From Cacajao melanocephalus (taxonomy: Eukaryota; Chordata; Mammalia; Primates; Pitheciidae): 64,000 bases of DNA. The notes beneath the pieces are model-generated. The model was not told where the DNA came from, made no database searches, and saw only the letters and a list, made by a program, of their open reading frames with translations. The DNA is taken from contig CAUYLG010065585.1 of NCBI GenBank assembly GCA_963573385.1, positions 79,558 to 143,557 on the forward strand. Direction: 5' to 3'. Shown here piece by piece: positions 23,852 to 37,029 of the stretch (position 1 is the first letter of the stretch; each line of letters opens with the position of its first letter). The translations under genes were made by a program, and so were the position numbers.

Positions 23852-24308
23852 TGAAACACAATTTTGGATTCAGGCGATACATATGGAGGTTTGTCACCTG
23901 GCTGTATTTATTATATGATGCTGGGGTTTGGGCTTCTATTGAACCCATAACCCAAATAGTGAACATAGTACCCAAGGGGTAGATTTTCAGACCTTTCCCC
24001 CTGACCTCCCTCTTTTGGAGTCCTCAGTGTCTCTTGTTTCCATGTTTGTCTGTGTGTAGCTATTATTTAGCTCCCACTTTTAAGTGAAAACATGCGGTAT
24101 TTGATTTTCAGTTTCTCTGTTAATTCACTGAGCATAGTGGCCTCCAGCCACATCTGTATTGCAGCAAAGGACGTATTTCGTTCTTTGCTGTGGCTGCATA
24201 GTATTCCCTGGTATATATATAGACCACATTTTCTTTATCCAGTCCACTGTGGATGGGCATCCAGGTTGATTTCGTAACTTTTCTCTTGTGAATAGTGCTT
24301 CAATAACA
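23852..24308 (-). mobile_element. L1 3' end (L1PB/MA-like), antisense
   Basis: Starts with the reversed 3' end ('ttttggattcaggcgataca', 'ggtttgtcacctggctgta') and proceeds to the end of ORF2 ('gtatatatatagaccacatt', 'tccactgtggatgggcatcc'). It stops abruptly against an oppositely oriented L1 piece. Confidence 0.88.
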
Positions 24309-24870
24309 AGGTAAGTACAAGTGTCTTTGATAGACAAAATCAACATTAAGGCAAACACTGCCATAAGACAAGGGCATTCTAGAATAAAAGGGTTGATTCA
24401 ACAGGAAGATGCAGCAGTTATCAGTGTATACATACCCAACATCACAGCACCTAAATATAAAGCAAACACGGACTCAAGGGAGAAAAAGGCAGCAACACAG
24501 TGACAGTAGAAGAGTTCAGTCCCCCACTTTCAAGAACGGATCACATCTAGACAGCATGAAGAAGGAAGTCAGTGGACCTGACAACACCGTGGACCAAATG
24601 TTCCTCGCAGATCCACACGGAACATCCCACCCAACAGTGGCAGAGCATACATTTTTCTCAGTGCAGACAGAACATTTTCCAGGAGAGATCACACACTGGG
24701 TCACAAAGCAAGTCTTACAAAATATAAAAAGACTGAAATTGTACCAAGTATCTTCTCCAACCCAAGGGAATAAAACTAAAAATCAGTTGTACAGGAAAAC
24801 TGGAAAATTCTCAAATCTGTTTCAATTAAGCAGCACACTCCTGGACAGCCACTGGGTCAGTCTCATCCTG
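24309..24870 (+). mobile_element. L1 ORF2 fragment, sense, abutting the previous
   Basis: Sense ORF2 from the region between the endonuclease and reverse transcriptase domains: 'ggttgattcaacaggaagat', 'aacatcacagcacctaaata', 'cactgggtcacaaagcaagt'. The frame is partly open, giving a 187-codon frame (24,409-24,972), but the piece is internal and cannot act as a gene. The head-to-head layout with the preceding L1 3' end suggests 5' inversion. Confidence 0.85.
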
Positions 24871-25827
<957 letters not shown>

Positions 25828-27654
25828 ATTACTATCATTATTTATTTTGTGGCTGAAATTATTCCAGACTTACTTTTAAAGAGAAGGTCTCCTTGCATTT
25901 CCATCCAATTAAGAGAAAGGACTGCAGTTTTGTTTTGTTTTGTTTTGGAGAATACTGTGTGATGAGATCCCTATGCATGTTCTTTATTTGCTGTGGTAAT
26001 TTTGAATTAGCATTATAAACCCTGGAGTTGGAATGCAGAAGCCCCTCTTTGCCACGCCTAGTGCTTTGCCTGCTCTGCCTTCCTCCTCTGGTGGTTACCT
26101 GGCCGGCCCCTGACCTTTCCTAATCACTCCTGCTGGAGAGAAGCTGCAAGTGGGGGAAAATATTTTCTTCTCCGCACTCTTCCTCTTCCCTTTCTGGGTC
26201 TGTTGCCCTGCATACAATGGAAAGAAATATGGTGGATGCATTGAGATTGGCAGCACACTTCAACTCCTGCTGTGATCTTACATGAGAGTGAGAAATACTT
26301 CATTACTGATCATGAGTCTAGATGTGTGCCCTTGTCATTAGCCCTCTCCTCATATGCTTACCCACAAGGATCCAGGACTACAAATACTCTATCCTATGTT
26401 GGGGAGCAGCTGTCCTTATGATGCATCTTTAAATAATTGTCAATGTCCATTATAGACCATTTACTGTAAATCTCTGGAGAACTGATTTTTCCCTTTTGTA
26501 AGAATTTGCTTTATGTTTGCTATTTGTTTAAGTTCTCAAAGGCAAAAAAGAAGAATGAGCAGTGTTTTCCTGTGTGGTGCCACGTGGTGGGAGGAGGAAG
26601 CCTGTTTTTTGCAGGTGTGTGCAGCACTCTTGCCTCATCACCGACTGTGTCAGGAAAGGGAGAGGGACCCCAGATGCTTGCTGCGAGCAGTCGAGAAACC
26701 TGTAGCCATTAAGACTGAATCCAAGGTTGAGGGTTCAGATACACTCATGTGAAAAGTGACCGACCGATGGCGCAGGGCGTACAGGAACCCCTAGGGTTCA
26801 GATCCCAGTGTTGAGCTGCTCTGTCCATCTTGGCAGGTCCCACGGTGCTCAGGAGGTCACGGCGCTCATGGAGGTCTCATTGGCCTTGTGGCTCTGACTT
26901 TAAAGGCTCCACTGCCCCTTCAGGTCTTCTGATGGGCATGAGGAAGGGAGGAGTGTGCAGGAATGAAGCCACTTCTCTCTTGCTAACATCTGGTGGTCTC
27001 TGATGACTCATTCAGTTCAGGACACTGTCTATAGTGGGAGCTCATCTTTCTTGTTAATTCATTGTACAGAGTGGCCACAAACTCTCTCTGTGTGAGATTG
27101 TGTTTTACTGGCAGTTGAAGGTCTAAAAATAGCCATCAAGGACTGTTATGGTGACTTCTGTTCCTTCAGTGTGGAAGACAATGTCTAGAAGAACCTGAGT
27201 GATGAGATGGTGGCTGAGGAGGAAGGCCATACGCAGGTGCCTGCTGCTGTCCAGAGCTGTGCGGGCCACCCAGTGCATGCGCCCTCTACCGTGGAAGGCT
27301 TTTCTTCCCTCCTGGGGTTGGTGGTGTGTTGTTCATCATCTGGTATTTCCAGGTGGGACCCCAGGCTGGTGACTCGTTACTTCCCCCCTTCTTCCCTCCC
27401 CAGCTACCATCTCCTTATCTCCCATCTCTCTTCCTCCACAGACATTTCATGAGCATTTCCTGTGCCCCAGGTGGAGGTGCTGGGGGTCAGGAATGGTGTC
27501 CTGAGTCCCATGAGCCCCCATGAGGGGACCGTGAGACCCAGAGAGTCACAGAGGCTGGTGCATGCAGTATCAGAGGGAATTCTGCTTATGGGGTGGGGGC
27601 ACCAAGGGAGGACGTGGGGTGGGAGTTGGGGTTGGGCATCTTGCCTGGTAGAGG
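25828..27654. other. Unique sequence, no gene seen
   Basis: About 1.8 kb. A (GTTTT)3 run lies at about 25,930. Overlapping open frames at 26,506-26,752 have no domain. No repeat family or exon recognised. Confidence 0.4.
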
Positions 27655-27790
27655 CTGGAGATGAGACCGCAACATGATACTCCTCTGAGCCTCAGTCCCC
27701 GGATTTGCAAAGTGGGGAATTGTTGTGAGAACCGCGAGTGCACATTGCCCAGCACGTAGGTTTTCTGCAAGCGTTAATTCTGCGTTCTCT
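27655..27790 (+). repeat. MIR-like SINE fragment
   Basis: 'tctgagcctcagtccccgga' core and 'ttgttgtgagaaccgcgagt' segment in sense, then 'cattgcccagcacgtagg'. Confidence 0.7.
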
Positions 27791-28234
27791 GGCTGGAGAG
27801 TAGCTAATGCACATATTTCATGCCAGACTCCCCACGGCTGAAGTGTTCCAGGAAGTTCAAATGAATCCTCTGACAAGGAGTTCTTCATTGGTTTTTATGA
27901 CTCACGAAACGCTGGAGGCTTCATGCCTGGGCTGCCCGGCACATGACTGCCGGGTGTGAAAAGCAAAGGTTGCCGAGTCCTCTCACCAGCTCATCACAGA
28001 CCTCAGATCGGGTGGCCCTGCTATCAACTTGGGTCCCCAGGTGGCCCTTGTATGCACAGTGGATCAGCCCTGTCGACCCCATGCTGTGCTCACGCCGCTG
28101 GTGTTACACACCCTGGTGGCCTGCCTGCCAGTCGCTGCTTACACCTGCATGTGTTGTTTGGCAGTGGAGGCAGCGGTTTCGCCACCATCTGCTCTGTGAC
28201 TATCCGATTTGGGGACTGAGTTGCAGTGGGATTG

Positions 28235-28390
28235 AAGGAGGCTTTCCCACTTGATCTTGGACAAGTTTTCTGATCCCTACAATGAGGAATAAAGCTCACA
28301 CCTCACAGAATTATCTTGAGGACTTGGCAGGAGACCCTCCACCAAACCTCACTCAGTGCCTGCCCTGTGGGACACAGGCACTCAGCAAGG
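28235..28390 (+). repeat. MIR-like SINE fragment
   Basis: 'cttgatcttggacaagtttt', 'tccctacaatgaggaataaa' and a 'ggcactcagca' tail in sense orientation. Confidence 0.65.
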
Positions 28391-29149
28391 CTGCTCAGAG
28401 ATCCGCTTTCATTTCCCGCCTCAAGGAAACCCCAGGGTTTGGTGTTGGGACAGGGGTCCCTGTGAGCCTCCCCCTTCAACTGCATATGAGTTTCAAAGAC
28501 TGACAAGCAAATGGGAGGGATACATAATTAGGAAACCTTCTATCCACTTCCTTGGTTGCCAGGGAAGTAATTTGGTGGTCTCGGAGGGAGGTCCCGTAGC
28601 ATTTGTCTTCGTGCTTGATGAGAGGTTGGTAGAACGCATCGTTGTGGGCTGGCTCTTCCCACAAGTGTGCCTTCCACAGGCCTCAGGTGAAAGAACAGGA
28701 ACCCAGGCACAGTAGCAGTAACCTTCCAGCGCTCCCCTTCCTCCGCCAATGAGTAAGGCTGGTTGCAGCTCACTGATTTTCCACTTAGGCCAGGAAGGGA
28801 GCATTTATTATTTCTTTAAGTCAGATCACATGATTCTCCCTGCCAAAAGTTTCAGGAGCCCTCATGCCGTAGGACCAACTCTGGGGCCGAAGTCCTCACC
28901 CATGGTCTTTAGTTCTGGCCCTTCCCTCAGGTGGTCCTGTGATCATGGGGGTTTGCTGTACCTATATGGGTCTCTGTTTCCCTGTCTATACAGTGAGAGA
29001 GTCCTCTAGCTTTGAGATTAAAGGGATGGGACCAGTTCCATCATTGTGGGGAGTCGGATGTGGCTGTGGGGCTCTAGGGTGGTCTGTGCTTGGGTTTACA
29101 CTGTAACCACCCCTGCAGGGCTACCTTCCTTCTACCTCAGCTTCTCATG
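28391..29149. other. Unique sequence, no gene seen
   Basis: Several overlapping frames of 60-119 codons occur on both strands; none has a recognisable domain or exon-like borders. Confidence 0.4.
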
Positions 29150-29300
29150 TTTTTCCTTTTGGTAAACATTTCTGCTGTGTTCCAGGCACCCAGTTATAAA
29201 GATTAATGACACCTGATTCCTGCCTTGGAAGAGCGTACAGATGAACTGGTTGGAGCTGGGAGTAGGGGAGCAGGGGATGGGTGACAGGAAGCAAGTGAGT
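29150..29300 (+). repeat. L2-like LINE fragment
   Basis: 'tgctgtgttccaggcaccca' and 'ttcctgccttggaagagcgt' recall the L2 3' region. Diverged. Confidence 0.5.
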
Positions 29301-29679
29301 GCGTCCCTGGGCCTGCTGTTCACACAGGAGAGGGGGTCCTTGGCTCAGGGGCACACTTCGTTCACACTGGACCCCGAGTTGAAGGCTTCAGATCGATGAA
29401 AACCCTGTCCCTCCATACCCGAGCTGCAGCTCCCGACCTTTCGATGGAGCTCGTGGTCTCCACTTCATGGACAGCTGCAGGGATTAGATGAGCCCAGACT
29501 TGCTCTAACGCTCCTGGCCCAGCACCTGGCATAGGGCTGTTGCCCAGAAATGTTGCCCCCACCAGTGACTTTCCTACCCTTCCTCCCAAGAGGCAGGCTC
29601 TTAAAGAGTTAGTGTTTGTTTCTTCCAGAGCTTCCAGTAAGATTGTCTTTATCCCATGTATTACCCTGTAGAAGGAAAG

Positions 29680-29860
29680 GTCATTGTCATCATTGTCATT
29701 ATCCTCTTTATGACAGCTGATTGGACACTTTACATATGCCAGGCGCTGTCCTCACAGCAGCCTTGTGAAGGCACAGCGGTTGGCTGCCTTGTCTTGTAGA
29801 CAAGGAGTTAGGCTTCTCAGGGACCCGCAGCTGTTAGCGCAGAGCTGGCATGGACAAATC
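29680..29860 (-). repeat. MIR-like SINE fragment, antisense
   Basis: 'ccaggcgctgtcctcacagc' and 'gacaaggagttaggcttctc' match a reverse-complement MIR. This fragment contributes part of the 158-codon and 135-codon frames of the region, which I do not regard as genes. Confidence 0.55.
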
Positions 29861-30731
29861 AATGCTGTCCATCTCCAAAGATGGCATTTCCAGGAGAGGA
29901 CTTTAGAGAGTCTGCCTATCAGAGGGGCTTCTGGCCAGCCCAGCTTGCGCTGGGCCATTTGCGAAGATGCGGCTGGCACAGCTAATGCTGTGCATGCGTC
30001 CTCATTTGAGTTCTGGCTGGGGCATGATGGCTTTGACTGGACCCTGCATTGCTGGCAGCATGTGGCCTGGCCCTTGGTGGCCCTGTATTTTCTGACCTCA
30101 CCCCCCACTCTGCCCCTACCTCCGCTGGGTAATGGAAAGTGGTGTGTGCCCTGGAGTCTGTCCGGAGTCTGAGCTGGCTTTCTGCTAAGGGTGGTGGTAG
30201 CGCCAGCCGGCCCAGGCTCACATCCCACGTCTGCTGTAAAGAATGCTGCAGCACACCGGAACTCGGTGCTGGCGCCCAGCCCCTCTGAGGACCAGCTGGG
30301 CGTGGTTGTCCTTGTTGTTGTCCGTGTCGTCCTTCAGCAGAGGCTGTGTCTGCTCTCAAACAGCCTGCACAGAAGCAGGCAGAGCTGAGCCATGGCCGCT
30401 GGGGCCATCCAGCCCACTCTTGTCCCTTTCTTCATGCGTGATGTGTTTTCTTCCCTGTATCCCAAGGCAGTCGCTCATTTTCTTCTTCATCCTCTCAGCC
30501 TCTCCTCTGGCCCTGGGGTACCCACCTTTCACCCCACAGGCTGCCATGCCAGGTTCTCTGGTGCCAGCAGGGCCTCCATAGAGAACGACTTGCGTGCCCT
30601 TCACATTCGGGCTCTTATTGCAGCTGGGCTATTCTTAGCACACTGAAATGTGAGCCGTCCCCTGTACACTGGAGGTGGATTGACTGAGCTTCTGCGTGCG
30701 TGTTTCTGAAAGGGGCCTCCGCCGAGGAGCA

Positions 30732-30768
30732 TGTGTGTGCGTGTGCGTGTGTGCGTGCGCGTGTGTGC
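30732..30768 (+). repeat. (TG/CG)n simple repeat
   Basis: Alternating purine-pyrimidine stretch of GTGTGCGTGTGCG units, a sequence type that readily adopts Z-DNA. Short and imperfect. Confidence 0.9.
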
Positions 30769-30822
30769 TGTGGGAGGAGGCACGGCACGGGCGGGTGACC
30801 ATACGCCCTGGAGTCTGGGGAG

Positions 30823-30832
30823 CTATATTTAG
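30823..30832. promoter_or_regulatory. MEF2-consensus motif
   Basis: 'ctatatttag' fits the YTAWWWWTAR MEF2 consensus exactly and lies in a near-palindrome 'gagctatatttagctc' in GC-rich unique DNA. One site alone proves nothing about function. Confidence 0.25.
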
Positions 30833-31059
30833 CTCTTCCAACATGCCCTGCTGTGAGGCTGTGCCGGGAGAGGCTGGCGGGGCCCAGGCGGGGCTAGGCT
30901 AGAATCTCTGGAGAGCTGCAGGTCTCCCTTCCAGGACACGGCACAGACAGCCAGTCACAGAAGAGCTTCCACAGAAAGGAACAAGAGCAGTTTATTGTGG
31001 GTGCCACAGGAACCTTTCTAGGCTTTTTCTGTACACATTTCTATTTCTCAGAACAAGCC

Positions 31060-31172
31060 TACAGAATAAGTAATATTTCTCCCATTTTATAGATGAAGAA
31101 AAGTTGAGGCCCAGAGAAGGACATAATGTGCCCAGGTTGGTTGCTTGTGGAGTTAAGATACGAACCCAGATC
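31060..31172 (-). repeat. MIR SINE fragment, antisense
   Basis: 'cccattttatagatgaagaa', 'ttgaggcccagagaaggaca' and 'gatacgaacccagatct' are the reverse-complement MIR core in order. Confidence 0.8.
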
Positions 31173-32610
<1,438 letters not shown>

Positions 32611-32624
32611 GGACTTGGGTTTGT

Positions 32625-32780
32625 TAAACCTAAGGTCCTTTTCTCATTTAACGCTCACGGCCCTCAGCAGGCAGGTGTGCCACAATCCTTGTATCATGTA
32701 CGTAAAGAAGCCGAGGCGCAGAGGGTCAGGTTGTTTGCCCAGGTCTCAGAGCCCATGGGACAGCAACACTGGGCTGGCGT
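32625..32780 (-). repeat. MIR-like SINE fragment, antisense
   Basis: 'tcatttaacgctcacggccc', 'gccgaggcgcagagggtcag' and 'gtttgcccaggtctcagagc' match reverse-complement MIR. Confidence 0.7.
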
Positions 32781-32949
32781 CTGACCTGACCTTGAGACTT
32801 CAGACTCCTCACCTCCTCCTCTTCTTCCTCTCCATCTCTGCTGGAGATGGGGTAACCAGAGACAAGGATTCAAATGAAAGAGGAAGTCAAATGCCTTGGT
32901 GGTGACTTGGCTCTGGTTTTGGAGATAAAGTTCTCTGCCTTCATTCTGC

Positions 32950-33250
32950 ATCTTGTTTTGTTTTCAATCTTAGCGATTCCTTGTAATAACTTATTGACTC
33001 TTCACCAATCCTAGTTTACCTTTGGCTTAATTTTTCCAGGTGACATAGAATATATCACTCCTTTGTAAGTTACATCAGTTAGCTATTCTTAGTCTTTAGA
33101 GTAAACACATCTTAGGTGAGTGTAATTAGAATTGCGTATTTAGCACACAAGGGATAATTTTCTCTTCCGCAGCTGTGCATTAGGAAAAATAAATAGCATT
33201 TGCAGGACTATAAGGTTTCCAATTATAATAGGGACTTGTTTTCCCAGAGG
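32950..33250. promoter_or_regulatory. Candidate conserved non-coding element
   Basis: AT-rich, even-textured unique DNA without any repeat family I recognise. It carries a 'tgtaattagaattgcg' homeodomain-type core and a 'gcagctgtgcatta' E-box/TAAT context. Suggestive of regulatory DNA only; conservation is untested. Confidence 0.25.
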
Positions 33251-33284
33251 CTAGAAGCTGTGATCCTCTGAAAGCCCTGGATGA

Positions 33285-33440
33285 AGGTGTTGCTTTCATT
33301 CATTTATGTACTCCAGAGCGTTTATCGACCTCCTCCATTGGGCAGCATGCCAGGCCCTATGCTGCACCCTGGGGGCACTGCCATGCCCTGGAGGGATGCT
33401 GGTTGGTGGGGCCTGACAGTTAAACAGGTTAGGATGCCTA
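33285..33440 (+). repeat. L2-like LINE fragment
   Basis: 'cattcatttatgtactccag' followed by 'gccaggccctatgctgcacc' recalls the L2 'cattcattcaac ... gccaggcactgtgct' order. Confidence 0.55.
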
Positions 33441-34198
33441 TTTTTACAGTGGTGTCATGGCTGTCTGTTCCAGCGTCTTCAAAGTTGGGCAGGTATGGAA
33501 CCAAATTCTGCCACTGAAGCTGTGGGGCTAGTTGGGCAAGTCGAAAATCCAAGCGGCGGCTTCTTTACCGGGCCATGAGAGGTTGGAGGGGACGGTTGCC
33601 GAAGTGATGTCTTGGGACAGAGCGCCTGAGTAGGATGTCATATCCTAGCCCACTGTGAGTTCTTAATTTTTTTTTTGGTCGTCGTTGTTCAGTTGCTTCT
33701 GGACCAGCAGAGTGTCTGGCACAGGGGAGCACCCAGTAAATGTTTGTCAAGTAGTTGATGGGGGGTGGCTTTCCATTGGCCTGTTGTGAAGCTGAGGAAA
33801 GGGGGGATGGCACTGAGGTCAGCCTTGGCTTGAACATCTGCCTTGGCACACCTTCCGGGTGAGTACCAAGGTTTGAGGGTGCCTCGCTGACACCCTGCTG
33901 CCACAATGGTCTGAGTTTAGAATAGCTGCCAGGTGTGCGTAGGAGTGGGGTGGTCCGCTTACCTGCAGGGCATGGCTGGGGTCTGGCTTGGCTGTAGACA
34001 GGCCTCAGGTAGAATTCCTTGTACCCAGGCAATCATGGGCAGAAGTAAAGACCCCAGGCCACACCCATGGGGCAGGCTCTAGGACTCAGGGCAAGCTGGC
34101 AGGGCCGCTGGAGGAGAGAGGGAAGGGCTGGGGCCCACGTGGCCATGCTTTCCCCATCTCTCTCATCAGGGAGCTTGCCCATATCACCCCATTTCCAT
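33441..34198. other. Unique sequence with a small MIR tail
   Basis: About 33,705-33,760 resembles a MIR 3' tail ('gagtgtctggcacagggg'). The 155-codon minus-strand frame (33,565-34,032) passes through it and has no recognised domain. Confidence 0.4.
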
Positions 34199-34340
34199 TG
34201 CAGTGGTTCGTAAAGTATGGTCCCTGGACCAGCAGCTTCAGGAACCTGGACTCTTCTTAGAAATGCACATTCTCGGGCCCCTTTCTGACCTGTGAATCAG
34301 AAAAACTGGCGTTGGCCCAGCTATCTATATATCCAAACAA
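34199..34340 (+). repeat. MER5A-like DNA transposon fragment
   Basis: 'cagtggttcgtaaagtatgg', 'tccctggaccagcagcttca' and 'ttagaaatgcacattctcgg' match the start and middle of the short hAT-type MER5A element. Confidence 0.8.
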
Positions 34341-34529
34341 GCTCCCCTGTGACCCTGCTGCAGGCTGGAGGGCAGAGCTACTCCTTCAGGAGATGCACTG
34401 TGAGTGGATCTCAGGGGCTAGGTCCCTGACGCATCTGGTGTCTGGATGGTTGGCCGGGGCTTGGGGTAGCCAGGGTGAAGGGACTGCACCGAGGAAATCC
34501 TTCCCATGGAAGCAGGAAGAAGGGAGAAC

Positions 34530-34660
34530 AAGGCTTATCCCTGAAGGTGAGGTCTGGGACATGTTACTTCATGCTCTTTAAGCCTCATTTTCCTCACCTG
34601 GAAAATAGGAATAATGGGCTCTTTTCTGTAGGGTTACTTTGAAGCTTAAACCACAAGATG
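34530..34660 (+). repeat. MIR SINE fragment
   Basis: 'tctgggacatgttacttcat', 'taagcctcattttcctcacc' and 'ggaaaataggaataatgggc' follow the MIR core in sense. Confidence 0.75.
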
Positions 34661-35669
34661 ATTAAACAAAACTGAATTTAATGTACAAGAGATGTTTGTT
34701 AAGAGGGAGCTTCTTTTCTTTGTCCTCTTTTCCAGTTGGCCTAGGTAAGATATTCTGGAAACTATACAAAGTAGAAGAGCTTGTAGACTAGAAGAAGAAA
34801 TTCCAGATGCTGGATGCAGCCTTTCTTACTGCAGATAGAAGTGGACAGAGGGTTTAGAACAGTGTTTTCACCATGTCCTAGCTCCTTAATTTCCGTCAGG
34901 GAGGGAGAGTGGGGGACAGCTGATGTCCATGGAAGAGACGGGGCAGGTGGGCCCTGGCTCTCGTCTTGATCTGCCAGTCGAGCTGAAGAAATGTTTGTTG
35001 GGAAGTTATTATGTTGATGCCCATGTGAAGACAAAGGATCTGAGTCCCCGAGATGGAGAGACGTTCACCTAGGGCTGCCCAGCAAGAAGGAGCCCAGAGG
35101 CATGGCTGCTGGCTCAGCAGACAGAAAGTTTCTGCTTTCTGTGTAAATAAGGAGGTTTGCTGGCATAAGAAAGAAACAGAGGCCACAGGCTGGAAGAGTC
35201 ATTGAATAACTAAAAAGATCAGCAGAAGGAAATTCACTCAGGAGCAGCCTCCTGCTGAGAAGGCAGAGGTGTGTAGGGTGGGAGCTCTGCCGCCTTTGCT
35301 TCCTGCGCCCTGCTCTGGCATTGGCAGAGGGCCTTGGCCCAGGTGGTCCGGATTCTCCACAGGGTCGTGCCCTTGAGGGAGCAGCCTAGGAGGAGAGTGA
35401 GCGCTGGTGAGGGAGGTCAGCTAGGCTTCCCAAAGACCCTGTGTCCTGGGGTAAACTCTGGGACCTTGGCCAAGTCCCAGTTATCTCAGCTGAAATATCC
35501 GTGCCTTGGTCTTTCTCGAGAAGATCAGGAATCTTCTGTAAAAAGCAGCCGGAACCATCCTTGGAGCATGCGTGTGTTCAGCGAGGTGGCTGCATCTTTT
35601 ACACAGTTTCAGTGATTGTTTTAAAGTCAAAGACTCTAGAAGACTTGATTTGTTAATATTTTCCCCAAC
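34661..35669. other. Unique sequence, no gene seen
   Basis: No family recognised apart from a possible small MIR core at about 35,455-35,500. The 90-96-codon frames have no domains. Confidence 0.4.
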
Positions 35670-36129
35670 ATTTTATTTTGAAATATCTCAAACATGAAGT
35701 TGAAAAAATTGTATACTAATCATCTATACCCATTTTTGTTTTTTTCTTTCTCTCTCTGTGTATGTTTGTACACACACACACACACACACACACACTTTTT
35801 TGGGAAGCCATTTGAAAGTAAGTTGCAGACTATATTATTTCTCTCCTTAAGTAATTTTTACATGCCTCCTAAGGACAACGAGTACTTTCCTAGGTAACCA
35901 TCGTCACACCCATGAACTTTGACATTAGTACAATAATGTTACATCGTAAACGTTCCATATTCAAACTGCCCCAATTGTCCCGAATTATTGATTTGTTATT
36001 TTTTTCTCTGTGTTTGATAAAGAATAGATGCCTCAGTCTATAATCCCTCTTTCTATCTGAACAGCTTGTTCTAGATGTTTTCTCTCTGCTTCTTTCATTG
36101 ATATAAGCTGGGACAGATGTTTGTTTTCA
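35670..36129. repeat. Unassigned old repeat with (CA)n insert
   Basis: 'gaaatatctcaaacatgaag' and later 'actgccccaattgtcccgaa' recall a widespread old mammalian repeat that I cannot name with confidence. A (CA)13 run lies at 35,770-35,795. Confidence 0.45.
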
Positions 36130-36409
36130 TTTTTTTGAGAGAATCTTGTCCTGTCGCCCAGGCTGTAGTACAGTGGCGCAATCTTGGCTCACTCCACCCT
36201 CCGGGTTCAAGCGATTTTCCTGCTTCAGCCTCCTGAATAGCTAGGATTACAGGCACACGCCACCACACCCAGCTAATTTTTGTATTTTTAGTAGAGTTGA
36301 GGTTTCGTCATGTTGGCTAGGCTGGTCTTGAACTCCTGACCTCAAGTGATTTGCCTGCCTTGGCCTCCCAAAATGCTGGCATTACAGGCATAGTCATTGT
36401 GCCTGGCCC
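36130..36409 (-). mobile_element. Alu element with internal deletion, minus strand
   Basis: Antisense Alu with a short oligo-T. About 10 bp are missing from the usual 'ctcactgcaacctccgcctc' stretch, which here reads 'ctcactccaccctccgggtt'. Confidence 0.95.
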
Positions 36410-37029
36410 AGAAACTGGAATTAGATTAGATTTCGATGCCATATTGAGGCCCAGGACGGTGTGACCACTGTGAGGGCAAATGAGGCACAAGCGTTCTCCC
36501 CATCCCCTGCAGAAGGACCTGGTTGTTAGGCAGGGCTAGGGTGGGACACAGGCGTTGGCCTTAGTTCAGGGCAATGGTCTATTGGCTGTTGGGCCTTGGG
36601 CTCCCCAGTTGAAAAACAAGGTTGCTGACTTGACTGCTTCTTGGCCTCTGCTTAATTCTTACTTTTTGTGGATAAAATCATTTAATCTTTGTTGTTGGGA
36701 GAGAGTACTTGCGAAGTCACTCAGTTTACCTTGCTGTGCAGGTGCACCCTGTTTGAACACCTGTACTGATAGAGAACTCATTGTCTCAAAGGGCTCTAGT
36801 CATTTAGACACTTCATTATATACATGCATATTTTTTCTTTGCCAGGTACGGTGTGTTGATGGTATTGATTATACATGATTCTCCTACTTTCCCTTCTTTA
36901 TGGGTCCAGGGATGGAAACTGTCAGAGAGAGAAAACTCAGAGTGTCTTGGGGGTAGGGCTGGGTCAAGAAGCACTAGTGGCTGACCGCTTGTTTTCCTCT
37001 TCTGCTATTGCAAGAGATGTTGGGCCTGG
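36410..37029. other. Unique sequence, no gene seen
   Basis: The 107-codon frame (36,555-36,878) has no recognised domain. No repeat family identified. Confidence 0.4.

Larger units (their letters stand above)
29861..31059. other. Unique, GC-rich sequence
   Basis: Moderately GC-rich with some CpG around 30,720-30,890, though too little to call a CpG island by eye. It includes a TG/CG simple repeat (30,732-30,768) and a MEF2-like motif just downstream. No exon recognised. Confidence 0.4.

Noticed and set aside
29752..30228. 158-codon minus- and 135-codon plus-strand frames
   Set aside because: They overlap each other and a MIR; GC-rich DNA has few stops. No domain recognised.
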